A stretch of DNA of 64,000 nucleotides from Paenibacillus lycopersici (GCF_010119935.1 NZ_CP048209.1:2041501-2105500); one strand, 5' to 3'; positions 1-9,700 are shown, numbered from the stretch's first letter. Numbers and translations are program-made. Notes: generated by a model not told the origin, from the sequence alone.

Positions 1-83
1 CGGGCATCGGCGCGCTGATCGGCGCTTACGTGAGCGGCACGACGATCCGGCTGCTGCGCCGCGGCGGCTACAAAATGTTCTAG
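1..83 (+). CDS. C-terminal end of a probable membrane protein (partial)
   Basis: The window opens inside a reading frame (codons from base 3) that ends at TAG 81-83. The last 26 residues begin GIGALIGAYVSGTTIRLL and end RRGGYKMF: a small-residue-rich hydrophobic stretch followed by arginines, as at the end of a membrane helix with a cytoplasmic tail. The family cannot be named from this fragment. Confidence 0.55.
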   Translation, partial: GIGALIGAYVSGTTIRLLRRGGYKMF

Positions 84-198
84 CATGCAAGATCGTTTAC
101 CGGTACGGCCATACTAAGGAAAACGCGGGCTGACGGAAGTGCACGGAGAAAGCCGGGCAACGCTTCCGTCGGTCGCGCGGTTACCGAGGTGATGCGCT

Positions 199-1113
199 GT
201 GCCGTTTTTTCATATTGGGGATGTAGGGCTGTACGTACAGGAGCCGGCCGCCGGCGGGCAGGGCCGGGAGGGAACCGTCATCTGCGTCCACCCGCCGTGC
301 TTGACGAGCAGGCTGTTCGGCAGCATCGAGGATCAGCTGGGCGCGACGCATCGGTTGATCCGCTGGGATATACGCGGTCATGGGTTCAGCGACAGCGGGA
401 ACAGCCGCATGACGCTTGGGATGATCGCGGAGGATATGCGACTGCTGCTCGATAAGCTTGACGTGAAGCGGGCGTACGTGTGCGCATACGGGGCGGGCTC
501 GTTCCCGGCGCTCGCGGCGCTGCTGCTGCATCCGCAGCGGTTCGTCGGCGGCATGCTGCTGTCGGGAAGCGCGGCGTATACCGATATTCGCAGCCGCTCG
601 AAGCTGCAGGCCGCTTATATATCGAGCATGCTCGCGCCGAAGGAGCCCATCGCCTTCAAGGCGGCCTGGAGCGAGGCGCGGACGCGGACGGAATTCGAGG
701 AGCTGCGGACGGAAGCCAAGCTGGGCGATCCGGCCAGGTGGAGGGACTACGCGGCGGCATGCCTGGAGGACGGGCTGGAACGCCGCGTCCGCCATATCAA
801 GCAGCCGGTGCTGCTGCTCTATGGGGCGAAGGATTCGCTGGGCGGCATATACGCCTCGCGTCTGCACCGGCTGCTCCCGAACAGCGAGCTGTTCGGCATC
901 AACGGCGCCAAGGGCCAGCTGGCGACGCACGAGCCGGTGACGACATCGTTCGTCATGTCTCGCTGGATGGCGAAGCAGGAGCATCCGGAGCTTGCCGATA
1001 CGCATGACGAGCGGGAGGCGCTGCTTCGGGAGCTCTCCGACCATGGCGTCAAGGAAGGCGCGGAGGGAAGCGTGACTCACGCGCAGACGCTTCGAAATTC
1101 CTACGTGCATTAA
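199..1113 (+). CDS. Alpha/beta-hydrolase fold protein with a degenerate nucleophile elbow
   Basis: 304 residues from a GTG start with GAGGTG seven bases upstream. The frame shows the alpha/beta-hydrolase pattern: HPP oxyanion-hole region (31-33), strand and turn RWDIRGHGFSD (55-65), an elbow region at 94-100 and an acid-loop-like LLLYGAKDSL near 210. At the elbow, where active members have G-x-S-x-G, this protein reads A-Y-G-A-G: the serine position is Gly98. The usual C-terminal GH motif is also not recognisable (GAKGQLATHEP). From family knowledge it should not act as a serine hydrolase; a binding or regulatory role is only inference. A hairpin (132-139 with 163-170) lies in the leader, and a terminator follows. 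Confidence 0.8.
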   Translation: MPFFHIGDVGLYVQEPAAGGQGREGTVICVHPPCLTSRLFGSIEDQLGATHRLIRWDIRGHGFSDSGNSRMTLGMIAEDMRLLLDKLDVKRAYVCAYGAGSFPALAALLLHPQRFVGGMLLSGSAAYTDIRSRSKLQAAYISSMLAPKEPIAFKAAWSEARTRTEFEELRTEAKLGDPARWRDYAAACLEDGLERRVRHIKQPVLLLYGAKDSLGGIYASRLHRLLPNSELFGINGAKGQLATHEPVTTSFVMSRWMAKQEHPELADTHDEREALLRELSDHGVKEGAEGSVTHAQTLRNSYVH

Positions 1114-1126
1114 GGAAGAAGAGAGG

Positions 1127-1162
1127 GAAAGTTCCCTTCGCAAGGGGGAATTTTCTTTTTTT
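1127..1162 (+). terminator. Intrinsic terminator of the hydrolase-like gene
   Basis: GAAAGTTCCC pairs with GGGGAATTTTC around TTCGCAAG, followed by a run of T. It separates the hydrolase-like gene from dnaB. Confidence 0.8.
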
Positions 1163-1236
1163 GCGTCCTGAAAAACGGACCTCTTTTATGATAGACTAGT
1201 AAACAAGAATACAAGGCGGATGGAGTCGAACATGAA

Positions 1237-2763
1237 ATGCGGATCGGCAATATGCACCAATTTACGGAACATCACCGCTATTACACCTTTCGCGATTTTT
1301 CGCTAAGCGCCGTCGACCGTAAAATGATCGGGCTGATCTATCAATCGATGATCGGCGCTTTTGCCGTGGGGCTCTATCACCTGCTCTATCAGCAGGTGGC
1401 GGATGACCGCGTCGGCTACTCGGAGCTGGAGCCGCAGCGCAAATTGCTGCTCGGGCTCGGTCTGGAGATGCATGAGCGCGGGCGGCAGGAGCTGGTCAAT
1501 CAGGCATCGCGTTTGGAAGCTGTCGGCTTGCTTCAGGCGACGCGGCTCGGAGTGCCGGACAATGACGATGTCGTGTACGAATACGAAGTGGTCAAGCCGC
1601 TGTCTCCGGACGAGTTCTTCAATAGTCCGCATCTGACGCTGCTGCTGCGGGATAAGGTCGGCAAGCATTCCGTCATTGCGCTTCGGGAATCCTTCTATTC
1701 GCAGGAGTCCGACGAGCTGGCGGGCGCGGAGCTGACGCGCGAGGACATTACGGTGCCGTTCTACGAGCTGTTCCGCTTGAACACGCAAGGCTTCGACCCC
1801 GAGCTGGAGCAGGCGCTGACGGAAGTCGCGCCATCCCGGCAGGCCGCGCCGAAGCAGCAGCCCGCGGAAACGGCAGGCATGCAGTACGGGGAGATCATCA
1901 TGCGCTTCCCGCGCAATTCGCGCAACCGGCAGCATGTCGAACGGCTTCGCGGCAATGACGAAGCGATGGCGCAGCTGAATTACGTCGCGTACAAATACAG
2001 CTTGAGCGTCGTTGACGTCTGCCGGCTGCTGGACGAGGACCATGCGTTCTCCCCGCAAGGAGAGCTGCAGATCGACGAGCTGCAGCTGCGGGGCAATCAG
2101 ATGTTCCGGCAGGACCGCAAGCGCCAGGACGAGCGCGAACGGCTGTACGGCCGGATGGAGTCGCTCAGAGCCGATAATGCCAAGGAAGGCGCCGCGGACG
2201 AGATGCCGGACGAAGTGGGCGTGCTGGCGGAATTCTATATGGACGTGCCGGCTCAGCTTGCCGGCCGCTGCGATATTCATCAATACAACATGCTGATGCG
2301 GAACGAGCCGCACACCCGGTTTATCGCGCGCTTCTTCAAAGGCGCCGTGCCGGACGATTTCATTCGGCAGTTCGATAAGTTCGATTTGAACTATCGCATG
2401 CAGGGCGCCGTGATTAACGTACTCATTCATTACGTCTTCGGCCTGCTGGATGCGGACCGTCTCAATAGAGGCATTATCGATTCGATTGCGAACAACATGC
2501 TCGTGCAAGGCGTCGAAACGTTCGAGCAGGCGGTCGGCTACGTGCGCAAACAGCTGCAGGTCGACCAGGACAAGGAACGGCGCAGGGAGAGCGGGAACGC
2601 GGCGCCGGCGGGCGCCAGAAGGAACGGCGGAAGCGCCGCGGCCGCGAAAGGCAGGCGCAAGCCGCTTATTCCGATGGTGCCGGAAACGACGAACGGCGCG
2701 GCGCTCACGGATGAGGAAATGGAAGAGATCCGGCGCTTGACGCGCAAGCTGGATGGCAAATAG
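1237..2763 (+). CDS. dnaB: Replication initiation and membrane-attachment protein DnaB
   Basis: 508 residues, slightly longer than Bacillus subtilis DnaB (about 470). This is the Gram-positive helicase co-loader that works with DnaD and DnaI to place the replicative helicase at the origin and in restart; it is not the E. coli DnaB helicase. The N-terminal half (FRDFSLSAVDRKMIGLIYQSM...) is a winged-helix-like region. The region from about residue 330 (YNMLMRNEPHTRFIARFF) carries the DnaB/DnaD C-terminal domain, with the VINVLIHYVF...NRGIIDSIANNM helices near 385-420. The tail is basic and Ala/Gly-rich (about 445-480). ATG 1237 was chosen; an in-frame ATG at 1252 is possible, and an ATG at 1232 is out of frame. 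dnaI follows after 33 bases, so the pair is one operon. Confidence 0.92.
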   Translation: MRIGNMHQFTEHHRYYTFRDFSLSAVDRKMIGLIYQSMIGAFAVGLYHLLYQQVADDRVGYSELEPQRKLLLGLGLEMHERGRQELVNQASRLEAVGLLQATRLGVPDNDDVVYEYEVVKPLSPDEFFNSPHLTLLLRDKVGKHSVIALRESFYSQESDELAGAELTREDITVPFYELFRLNTQGFDPELEQALTEVAPSRQAAPKQQPAETAGMQYGEIIMRFPRNSRNRQHVERLRGNDEAMAQLNYVAYKYSLSVVDVCRLLDEDHAFSPQGELQIDELQLRGNQMFRQDRKRQDERERLYGRMESLRADNAKEGAADEMPDEVGVLAEFYMDVPAQLAGRCDIHQYNMLMRNEPHTRFIARFFKGAVPDDFIRQFDKFDLNYRMQGAVINVLIHYVFGLLDADRLNRGIIDSIANNMLVQGVETFEQAVGYVRKQLQVDQDKERRRESGNAAPAGARRNGGSAAAAKGRRKPLIPMVPETTNGAALTDEEMEEIRRLTRKLDGK

Positions 2764-2796
2764 AATTCGAAGCAGAAGGGAAGAGGTGAAGCCAAC

Positions 2797-3762
2797 ATGG
2801 CGATGGAGTCGCTGGGCGATCTGCTGAAGGCGATGCCGGGCGGCAGGAATATTCGGCAGCATGCGGACAAATTGATGGCCGACCTGCTTGCGGACCCGCT
2901 TGTCGCGAAGCTTCGCGCGAAATACCCGGAGCTGGACGAGTCGACGATCCGGCTCAATATGAACCGCGTTTACCAATGTACCCAGGAATACCGCAATTGT
3001 TCGAATTGCCAAGGACTCGACCAGTGCCCGAACGATTTCGAAGGCCATTATACCGAGTTGTCCTGCGAGACGGTCGGCGGCCTCGTGCAGCTGACGGACC
3101 GCAAGGTCACGTGCAAGAAGCTGATTGCCAGGCAGAGCGAAGACCGGATTCGGAGCCGGATTCGCAGCTTCTACATGGATGAACGGGCGCTGTCGCACGG
3201 CTATTCCGTGGACGAGATCTTCTCCCGGGACGCCGAGCGGATGAAATCCGTTCTTCAGGTGATCAGCTATATCGACCGGACGAAGGAAGAAGGACTGCAG
3301 CCGGAAGGGCTGTACTTGAGCGGTTCGTTCGGTACGGGCAAGACGTTCCTGATGTGTTATATGCTGCATGAGCTGGCGAAAACGGGACTTACGGGCGCGA
3401 TCGTCTACATGCCGGAATTCGTCGAGGACATGAAGACGCTCATGCTGGAGCAGGGCAAGGTGAAAGAAACGGTCGATATGCTGAAGGAGACGGATCTCCT
3501 GATCTTCGACGATATCGGGGCGGAGAACTTAAATCCGTGGGTGCGGGATCATGTGCTTGGCGCGATCCTGAACTACCGGATGAACCGCAAGCCGACCTTC
3601 TACACGTCGAATTACAGCCTGGACGATATCGAGCAGCATTTCAGCTTCACGAACAAGGACGGCGACGACGAGCATAGAGGCCAGCGGCTGATGGACCGGA
3701 TCCGTCATTACGTGCAGCCGGTGCATGTCACGGGCCATAACAAGCGCGGACGTTCGAAGTAG
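2797..3762 (+). CDS. dnaI: Primosomal protein DnaI (helicase loader ATPase)
   Basis: 321 residues starting at ATG 2797 behind AAGAGGTG. DnaI is the AAA+ loader that holds the replicative helicase and delivers it to DNA with DnaB and DnaD. Visible parts: an N-terminal helicase-binding zinc domain with C61, C68, C71, C77, H84 and C90; Walker A GSFGTGKT (176-183); Walker B LLIFDDIG (234-241); and the sensor segment PTFYTSNYS near 265-273. It is cotranscribed with dnaB and ends before a strong bidirectional terminator. Confidence 0.95.
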   Translation: MAMESLGDLLKAMPGGRNIRQHADKLMADLLADPLVAKLRAKYPELDESTIRLNMNRVYQCTQEYRNCSNCQGLDQCPNDFEGHYTELSCETVGGLVQLTDRKVTCKKLIARQSEDRIRSRIRSFYMDERALSHGYSVDEIFSRDAERMKSVLQVISYIDRTKEEGLQPEGLYLSGSFGTGKTFLMCYMLHELAKTGLTGAIVYMPEFVEDMKTLMLEQGKVKETVDMLKETDLLIFDDIGAENLNPWVRDHVLGAILNYRMNRKPTFYTSNYSLDDIEQHFSFTNKDGDDEHRGQRLMDRIRHYVQPVHVTGHNKRGRSK

Positions 3763-3885
3763 CGGGCGCCGCGGTAAGAGCGCGGACTTAGTAACGGGAA
3801 GAGCGAATAATGCCGACCATAAAGGCGGTTCGCCTGACATAGGGAAATCTCCATTCACGCACGAATAACAGACGAATAACACACG

Positions 3886-3932
3886 AAAATGACCTCGAAA
3901 TCCGCAGCCAAGCGGATTTCGAGGTCATTTTT
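3886..3932. terminator. Bidirectional terminator between dnaI and the SLH gene
   Basis: A 19-bp perfect stem (3886-3904 with 3913-3931) has A residues before it and T residues after it. It can end both the rightward dnaBI transcript and the leftward SLH-gene transcript. Confidence 0.9.
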
Positions 3933-3950
3933 GTCGAAGCAGCGCGATGC

Positions 3951-5552
3951 TTATTGCTCGAGCAGCAGATTCGCGAGCACCTGCGTCGCTTCCGCGCGGG
4001 TGGCGCTTCCGCGCGGCGCGAACAGGCCGACGCTGCCTTGCATCAATCCGGCGTGCACCGCGGATTGCACTTCCGGCTTCGCCCATGCGCTGATGGCGTT
4101 CGCGTCCTTGAAGACCGCAAGATCAGACGCGCTGCCGCCCGGGGCTTCGCTGCCGTGCTGTTTGGCGTATATCCGCGCGATCATGGCCGCCATCTCTTCG
4201 CGGGCGATCGGCTTGCCCGGCTCGAACTTGCCGCCGGTCGTGCCGTTGACGATGCCGTTCGCGTAAGCGGCCGCCGTCGTTTCGGCGTACCAGCTGTCGG
4301 CCGGCACGTCCGCGAACGGCGCGTCGCCCGTCGCTTTCAGGCCGAGCGCGCGGACCAGCATCGCCGCGAATTCGGCGCGCGTCACGTTCTGCTTCGGACC
4401 GAACTGGCTGGCCGAGATGCCTTGAACGACATGCTTCGCCGTCATTTCCTGGATGACGCCTGCCGCCCAGTACGTCGCAGGGACGTCCGTATAGTTCTTG
4501 GCGTAGACGAATACGCCGTAATTGCTGAAATGGCTGACCTCCGCCGACAAGGTCCGGTCGCGCAGGACGCCGCCGATATATTCGACTGCGCCGCCGTCGG
4601 AGAAGTAATAGATGCCGGCGAGCCGCGCGTCCGTATCGCCTTGAAGCTTGAATTGCAGGGCGACCGGCGCAGGGAACGCGCTGAGCTTGCTGAGCGTTCC
4701 GTCTTCCTTCGCGATGCCGAGCGTGAACGCGTACAGGCTGCCTTGCGGCACGAGACCTGCGCCGGATTGTCCGGACTTCGCCAAGGCCGCCTTCAGCTCG
4801 TCAGCCGACAAGGCCTGAACATGCAGCGAAATTTGGGCTTTGCCATCGCTGCCGGCCAATGTGCCGAGCGCGCTCAGCACGTCCTTCGGCAGCGTTACCG
4901 AGCCGTTCGGAAGCAGGATGCGCAGGCTGCCGCCGCCGAGCGATTGGCTGATGGCCGCCGGCAGCAGCACTTCCACGTTGCCGCCACCTCCGCCGCCGAG
5001 CTGGCCTGCGGTGTCCAGCGTGACGATGCCGCCGACCGGCGCGGGAAGATCGGATAGGGCGAAATGAATCTGAACGGCTGCGTTGTCCGTCGGACCGGTG
5101 CCGGTATTGCCGCCGCCGCCCGAGGTTGTTGTTGAACCGCCGCCGCCGTTTCCAACGCCGTTACCGCCGCCGCCGCTGCTGGATGCAACGCTGAACGTCG
5201 CCGAAGCGACATTCGTGCCTTGTCCGGCAGCGATCTTATACGTTCCCGCCGGCGCGGAGGAAGACAGCTTGAACGAGTCCTGGAAGCGGCCGCCGCTCGA
5301 TGCGGCGATGTCGAAGAAGAGCACGGTACCGTCGGGATCCAATACTTTTATGATGACGTCCGCAGCGTCGGTCGCGCCGCTGATCGTAACCGTGTCGCCG
5401 GCATAGCGGGTCGGGACGGCGTCGATCGACGTGCCCGTCTGTACGGTGGCCGACGCTTCGGCGGCATAAGCCGCAGTCGGCACGGCGGAAGGGAGCGCCA
5501 TCGTTATCCCTGAGGCCAATGCCAGCGCCGCGATCAAAACTTTTCTTTTCAA
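3951..5552 (-). CDS. Exported S-layer homology (SLH) domain protein
   Basis: 533 residues from a TTG start with AAAGGAG upstream. A signal peptide (MKRKVLIAALALASGITMA...) is followed by an Ig-like segment (about 35-115) and a Gly/Ser/Thr spacer rich in GGGG (about 125-160). A beta-rich middle follows, and three SLH repeats fill the C-terminus (from about 345). These contain the typical VTRAEFAAMLVRALGL, IAREEMAAMIARIY and ATRAEATQVL helices. SLH triplets bind pyruvylated wall polymer, so the protein should sit on the cell surface. It lies 93 bases downstream of the nucleotidase gene in the same direction, probably one operon. The function of the middle part is not recognised. Confidence 0.9.
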   Translation of the reverse strand: MKRKVLIAALALASGITMALPSAVPTAAYAAEASATVQTGTSIDAVPTRYAGDTVTISGATDAADVIIKVLDPDGTVLFFDIAASSGGRFQDSFKLSSSAPAGTYKIAAGQGTNVASATFSVASSSGGGGNGVGNGGGGSTTTSGGGGNTGTGPTDNAAVQIHFALSDLPAPVGGIVTLDTAGQLGGGGGGNVEVLLPAAISQSLGGGSLRILLPNGSVTLPKDVLSALGTLAGSDGKAQISLHVQALSADELKAALAKSGQSGAGLVPQGSLYAFTLGIAKEDGTLSKLSAFPAPVALQFKLQGDTDARLAGIYYFSDGGAVEYIGGVLRDRTLSAEVSHFSNYGVFVYAKNYTDVPATYWAAGVIQEMTAKHVVQGISASQFGPKQNVTRAEFAAMLVRALGLKATGDAPFADVPADSWYAETTAAAYANGIVNGTTGGKFEPGKPIAREEMAAMIARIYAKQHGSEAPGGSASDLAVFKDANAISAWAKPEVQSAVHAGLMQGSVGLFAPRGSATRAEATQVLANLLLEQ

Positions 5553-5579
5553 CGTTAGAACTCCTTTCGATTCGGCGAT

Positions 5580-5614
5580 TCCCGGCGGGCCGGCCGCTGG
5601 CTGGCCTGCCGGGA
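5580..5614 (-). other. GC-rich intercistronic hairpin
   Basis: 16-base arms (5580-5595 and 5599-5614) pair with only two wobble-type mismatches, between the nucleotidase stop and the SLH ribosome site. No T run follows on the minus strand, so it is more likely an mRNA processing or stability element than a full terminator. Confidence 0.6.
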
Positions 5615-5645
5615 GCGCCTTCGGTCATGGTTAAGACGGTTGGAG

Positions 5646-8600
5646 TTACAGGTTGACGTTCGTAATCCGGCCCTTCACGCTGGCTGTGATCGTGCCGTGG
5701 TCGAACGTATTCAGCACGTAGTTGTAGAACGCTTCGATATCCGAGATGCCTGCCTGCTGGTTCGTGCCCTGCGTCAGAATCGTGTAGTTGTCGCCCCCGG
5801 CGGCCATGAAGTTGTTCACGACGGCCGTGTAAGCCGTATTATCTTCGATCGGCGTGCCGTCTTCCTTGGTCAAGGACACGACCCGTTCGCCGATCGGCTT
5901 GCTGAAATCGGCCGTATACTTCAAGCCGGAGATTTGCAGCGTCTTCGTATCCGCGGCTGCCGCGCCCCATTGCTGCTGAAGCAGCGTCTTGATTTGAGCG
6001 CCGGTCAGCGTCATCTTGACGAGCTGGTTGCCGAACGGCTGGATACGGAACAGATCGGAGTAGACGATCGTGCCTTTCGGCAGATCGGCGCGAATGCCGC
6101 CCGGATTCATGAAGGCGAAGTCGGTCTGCATCGCATCCTTCATCGCGTCGGCGATCAGGCTTCCGAGCGCGATCTCTTGCGTATACGCATTTTCTTTCGC
6201 AATGACGGCCGCGGTCGTGCCGACAGGCTCCAGCAGCTCGGGATGTCTGGTCAAGGAAGCCTGCACGATTCCGGCTGCGCCGGCATCGGGCGTAATTCCG
6301 TCGTGGAACACGTCGACGATCTTCGCCGACTTCTTCACGATGTCATGCGTAGCCGGATCGATCTCTAGATCGACGTCCGAGAACGCGGTCCCGTAGGAGG
6401 CCGATTGGACGATGAGCTTGTCGTTCACCGTACCGTTCACCTTGACGTGGTTGTCGCCCGAGAAAATAACGTCGATCTCGTCGTCGACGGCATTGGCGAG
6501 ATCCGCCGCTTCGCCGGTAATGACGCCGTCTTTCTGCGTAGCGGGATCATGCGCGAGCACGACGATGGCTTTGACGCCCTGCGCCTTCAATTCCGCCGCC
6601 GCCGCATTGACGACCGGCGCTTGGTCGACGATGTCGACCGGAGCCAGCGCGGCAGGGGACACTTTGCTTGGCGTCAGCATCGTGACGACGCCGATGAAGC
6701 CGATTTTCTCGCCGCCGACTTCTTTGACCACATACGGCGCGATGATAGGCTGATGCGTGGTTTTGTCGATGACGTTGGCATTGACGTAATCCATGTTCGC
6801 CTTCGCGTACGCCACGCTCGTGTTAATCGGGTCTTGCCCGCCGTTCAGTTGAGCCATCAGCGCAGGCACGCCTTGATCGAATTCATGATTGCCGAGCGTG
6901 CCTACATCGAAGCCCATGTAATTCAACCAGTCGAGCGTGGGCTTGTCCCGTTCGAGCGCGGATACCGGGGAGCTTGCGCCGACGGAATCGCCGTTCTGGA
7001 TAAGCAGCGTGTTGGCCGGATTTTGCGATTCGTATTGCTTCAGGTAAGCCGACAAGTAATCGACGCCGCCTACGGTTTTGCCGCTGGCCTTATCGATATC
7101 CGAGAAGTCCAATTGGCCGTGGAAATCGTTGATGCCGAGCAATTGCACGTTCACGTTGCCGCTGCCTTCGCCGCCGCCCGGCTGAGGCGCATGGCTGCCG
7201 CTCACGTCGAGCTTGAACACGTTGAAGCCTTTGTCGTCCGTTCTGTCCAGGGACGTGATTTGCGGATTCTCGGCAAGATACGGCGCGGCGGCCGGAGACG
7301 AGGTGAACGTGACGTTCAGGTCGCCTGCGATCGGCGCGATCGACCAGTTGCCGTCCGCGGACGGATTGATCGTATGTTGGGCCGTAATATAGTCCATCAG
7401 CACTTGACGGTTCTCCGTTGCCGAGTCGATCACGATCGGCGCGCCCTTCAGACCCGGGAAGTTGCCGCCGCCGCCGGCGCGGTAATTGTTCGTGACGACG
7501 ATGAAGGACTGATTCGGGTCGATCGCTTGACCGTTATACTTCAGGTCCGCGATCCGGCTGGACGTGCCGTCATTGACCGTGCCGTCAGCCTTGTACTTCG
7601 CCGGCTTCGTGACGTCGATCCGGTACGTGACGCCGTCGATGACGTCGAAGTTGTACACCGGGAAGCTTGGGTTAAGCAGCGGCTGTTCGCCGGACTTGGC
7701 CGGGTCGACCTGATTGAACATGCCCGCCGACATTTCCAGCCATTCCTTGATATCGGAGCCTTTCAGCTTGACCGCTTTCAGCGTGTTGTCGTAGAGATAC
7801 AAGTCGCTTGCGCTCTTGATCGCCAAGCTGCCCTTCTTGATATCGGTATACTCGCTCGGGCCGTTGCGTCCCGCTTTGAACGGCGCGCCCGCGGACAGAA
7901 TCGGCAAGCTCTTGTCCGGGGAGTCGCTCGAAGCGAGCGTCTGCTCCGCGAACCATTTCTGCGCCTGGTTGACGATTTGAACCGACGGGTCGTCCTGCAC
8001 GAGCGCGAAGTAGCTGTAGATCGGCGCCGTCGTGTCGCCGATGGCTTGATTGACGTAAGCGATCGTAGCTTCGTGCTCGGCCTTGATGGCGTCGACGATT
8101 GCCGGATCGGCGTCGACGAGCGGCTTCTTGTTCACCGTATCGTAGATGTATTTGTTCTGCGATTGCGAGTTGACGACTTGCCATTTGCCGTCCGCCTTCT
8201 TCAGCGTCAGGTCGATGATGCCGAGGTTCGCGCCGCCGAAGCCGGCTTGTACGGCCGCAACGCCGTTAATGGTGCCCTTGGCGTTGTCGACGCCCGGAAG
8301 CGGGTTGCCGCTTGCGTCCTTGAACAGCGCGTCGAGCGTGCTTACGCTCGTGGCCGGGAAAATTTTATGCGTATGCGAGAACGTAATGGCGTCGATGCCC
8401 GGCACTTTGCTGAGCGGATAGACGGCGTCTTCCGAGCTCGCGCCTGCAACGGCCGAGCCGTTGAAGCCGGAGTGCGTCAGCGCGACGACGATGTCCGCGC
8501 CTTCCGCGCGCATCTGCGGAACGAATTTCTGAGCGGTCGCGACGATATCCTTCGTGATGACTTTACCGCTTAGATTGTCTTTGTCCCAATCCATGATTTG

Positions 8601-9557
8601 CGGCGTGACGAGGCCGAGGAAGCCGACCTTGACCGTCTGCTCGCGTCCGCTGGCGTCTTTGAACGTTTTGTTCATAATGATGTACGGCTTGTACTTGTTG
8701 ACGTCGTTATCCGGATTCGAGTCGTGGTCGTCGACGTACACGTTCGCGTTGACGTAAGGGAAGTCCGCGTCGTCGATCGCTTCGTCCAAATAATCGAGGC
8801 CGTAATTGAATTCATGATTGCCGAATGTCGCGATATCGTAGCCCAATAGATTCATGGCTTTATACGCAGGGTGAACTTGCTTGTCGGCAAGCGGCTGAAT
8901 CTTCGCCATGTACGTGCCGAGCGGCGTGCCTTGCAGCAAATCTCCGTTGTCGACGAGCAGGGAATTCGTCGCTTCGGCGCGCGATTGCTTGATCAGCGCG
9001 GCGGTTTTGACGAGTCCTACCGTATCGGACGGAGCGTCTTTGTAGTAGTCATAGTTCATGAAGTTCGTATGAATGTCCGTCGTTTCCATGATACGCAGCT
9101 GCAGGGTGTCGTCGATCGTGATCGGATCGGCAAGGCTGGTGCCGACTTCGGTCAGGCTGCCGCCGTATTTATCCACGACGAATACTTTCACGTAGAGCTG
9201 GCTGCCGGTGCGGTTGAAGTGCGCCGTCACCTTCTCGGGGCTCGTGATGTCTTTCGTCAATGCCGTGATGCCGACAGGCACGTTGCCGTCGAAGAGCTCG
9301 AATACGACGGATTCGTCGCCGGCATGCGAGACGCTGCCCGGCGTAACGACAACGCTTGCCATGATGCCGCCGTCCGATGACAGCGTCGGGCTCGAGAGCG
9401 CGAACGGTTTGTCGGCGACAACTCCTTGCGTGTCATTGACTGCGACGGCGGACGTTTCTGCTTTTACGGGAGCGGCGAGGTAGGACGAGGCCAGAAAGCC
9501 GGCGAGAAGGGAGGCGGCCAATGCGGACCGCGACATTCTCTTGCGAACGGAAACCAT
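5646..9557 (-). CDS. Double-domain 2',3'-cyclic-nucleotide phosphodiesterase / 5'-nucleotidase, secreted
   Basis: 1303 residues with a signal peptide (MVSVRKRMSRSALAASLLAGF...). Two complete metallophosphoesterase/5'-nucleotidase units are fused. The first (from about 130) has DIHTNF, GNHEFNYG and HSGFNG and resembles CpdB-type 2',3'-cyclic phosphodiesterase/3'-nucleotidase. The second (from about 795) has NDFHGQ, NGDSVGASSP and GNHEFDQG and resembles UshA-type 5'-nucleotidase. This is the architecture of B. subtilis YfkN, which scavenges extracellular nucleotides. Unlike YfkN, no LPxTG sorting motif or C-terminal membrane anchor is visible; the protein ends ASVKGRITNVNL. Start ATG 9557 follows AAAGGTGG. 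It leads the transcription unit containing the SLH gene. Confidence 0.92.
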   Translation of the reverse strand: MVSVRKRMSRSALAASLLAGFLASSYLAAPVKAETSAVAVNDTQGVVADKPFALSSPTLSSDGGIMASVVVTPGSVSHAGDESVVFELFDGNVPVGITALTKDITSPEKVTAHFNRTGSQLYVKVFVVDKYGGSLTEVGTSLADPITIDDTLQLRIMETTDIHTNFMNYDYYKDAPSDTVGLVKTAALIKQSRAEATNSLLVDNGDLLQGTPLGTYMAKIQPLADKQVHPAYKAMNLLGYDIATFGNHEFNYGLDYLDEAIDDADFPYVNANVYVDDHDSNPDNDVNKYKPYIIMNKTFKDASGREQTVKVGFLGLVTPQIMDWDKDNLSGKVITKDIVATAQKFVPQMRAEGADIVVALTHSGFNGSAVAGASSEDAVYPLSKVPGIDAITFSHTHKIFPATSVSTLDALFKDASGNPLPGVDNAKGTINGVAAVQAGFGGANLGIIDLTLKKADGKWQVVNSQSQNKYIYDTVNKKPLVDADPAIVDAIKAEHEATIAYVNQAIGDTTAPIYSYFALVQDDPSVQIVNQAQKWFAEQTLASSDSPDKSLPILSAGAPFKAGRNGPSEYTDIKKGSLAIKSASDLYLYDNTLKAVKLKGSDIKEWLEMSAGMFNQVDPAKSGEQPLLNPSFPVYNFDVIDGVTYRIDVTKPAKYKADGTVNDGTSSRIADLKYNGQAIDPNQSFIVVTNNYRAGGGGNFPGLKGAPIVIDSATENRQVLMDYITAQHTINPSADGNWSIAPIAGDLNVTFTSSPAAAPYLAENPQITSLDRTDDKGFNVFKLDVSGSHAPQPGGGEGSGNVNVQLLGINDFHGQLDFSDIDKASGKTVGGVDYLSAYLKQYESQNPANTLLIQNGDSVGASSPVSALERDKPTLDWLNYMGFDVGTLGNHEFDQGVPALMAQLNGGQDPINTSVAYAKANMDYVNANVIDKTTHQPIIAPYVVKEVGGEKIGFIGVVTMLTPSKVSPAALAPVDIVDQAPVVNAAAAELKAQGVKAIVVLAHDPATQKDGVITGEAADLANAVDDEIDVIFSGDNHVKVNGTVNDKLIVQSASYGTAFSDVDLEIDPATHDIVKKSAKIVDVFHDGITPDAGAAGIVQASLTRHPELLEPVGTTAAVIAKENAYTQEIALGSLIADAMKDAMQTDFAFMNPGGIRADLPKGTIVYSDLFRIQPFGNQLVKMTLTGAQIKTLLQQQWGAAAADTKTLQISGLKYTADFSKPIGERVVSLTKEDGTPIEDNTAYTAVVNNFMAAGGDNYTILTQGTNQQAGISDIEAFYNYVLNTFDHGTITASVKGRITNVNL

Positions 9558-9700
9558 TTTTTAGGTACTCCACCTTTCTATTGGTCTAAGGTATTATAGC
9601 CTCGCAAATGTAAGGGGAGATTTAATTTCGTATTAACGTTTCGAAAAGCCAGACAATTTGTCGCGCGGCGGCCTTTAATTACGACATCGTCCGTCATAGG

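Noticed and set aside
1303..3369. 688-codon minus-strand frame opposite dnaB-dnaI
   Set aside because: Antisense shadow; no start signal, no recognisable domain.
6405..8573. 722-codon open frame on the plus strand
   Set aside because: Mirror frame of the nucleotidase gene in GC-rich DNA; Arg/Val/Asp-biased product, no ribosome site and no family features.
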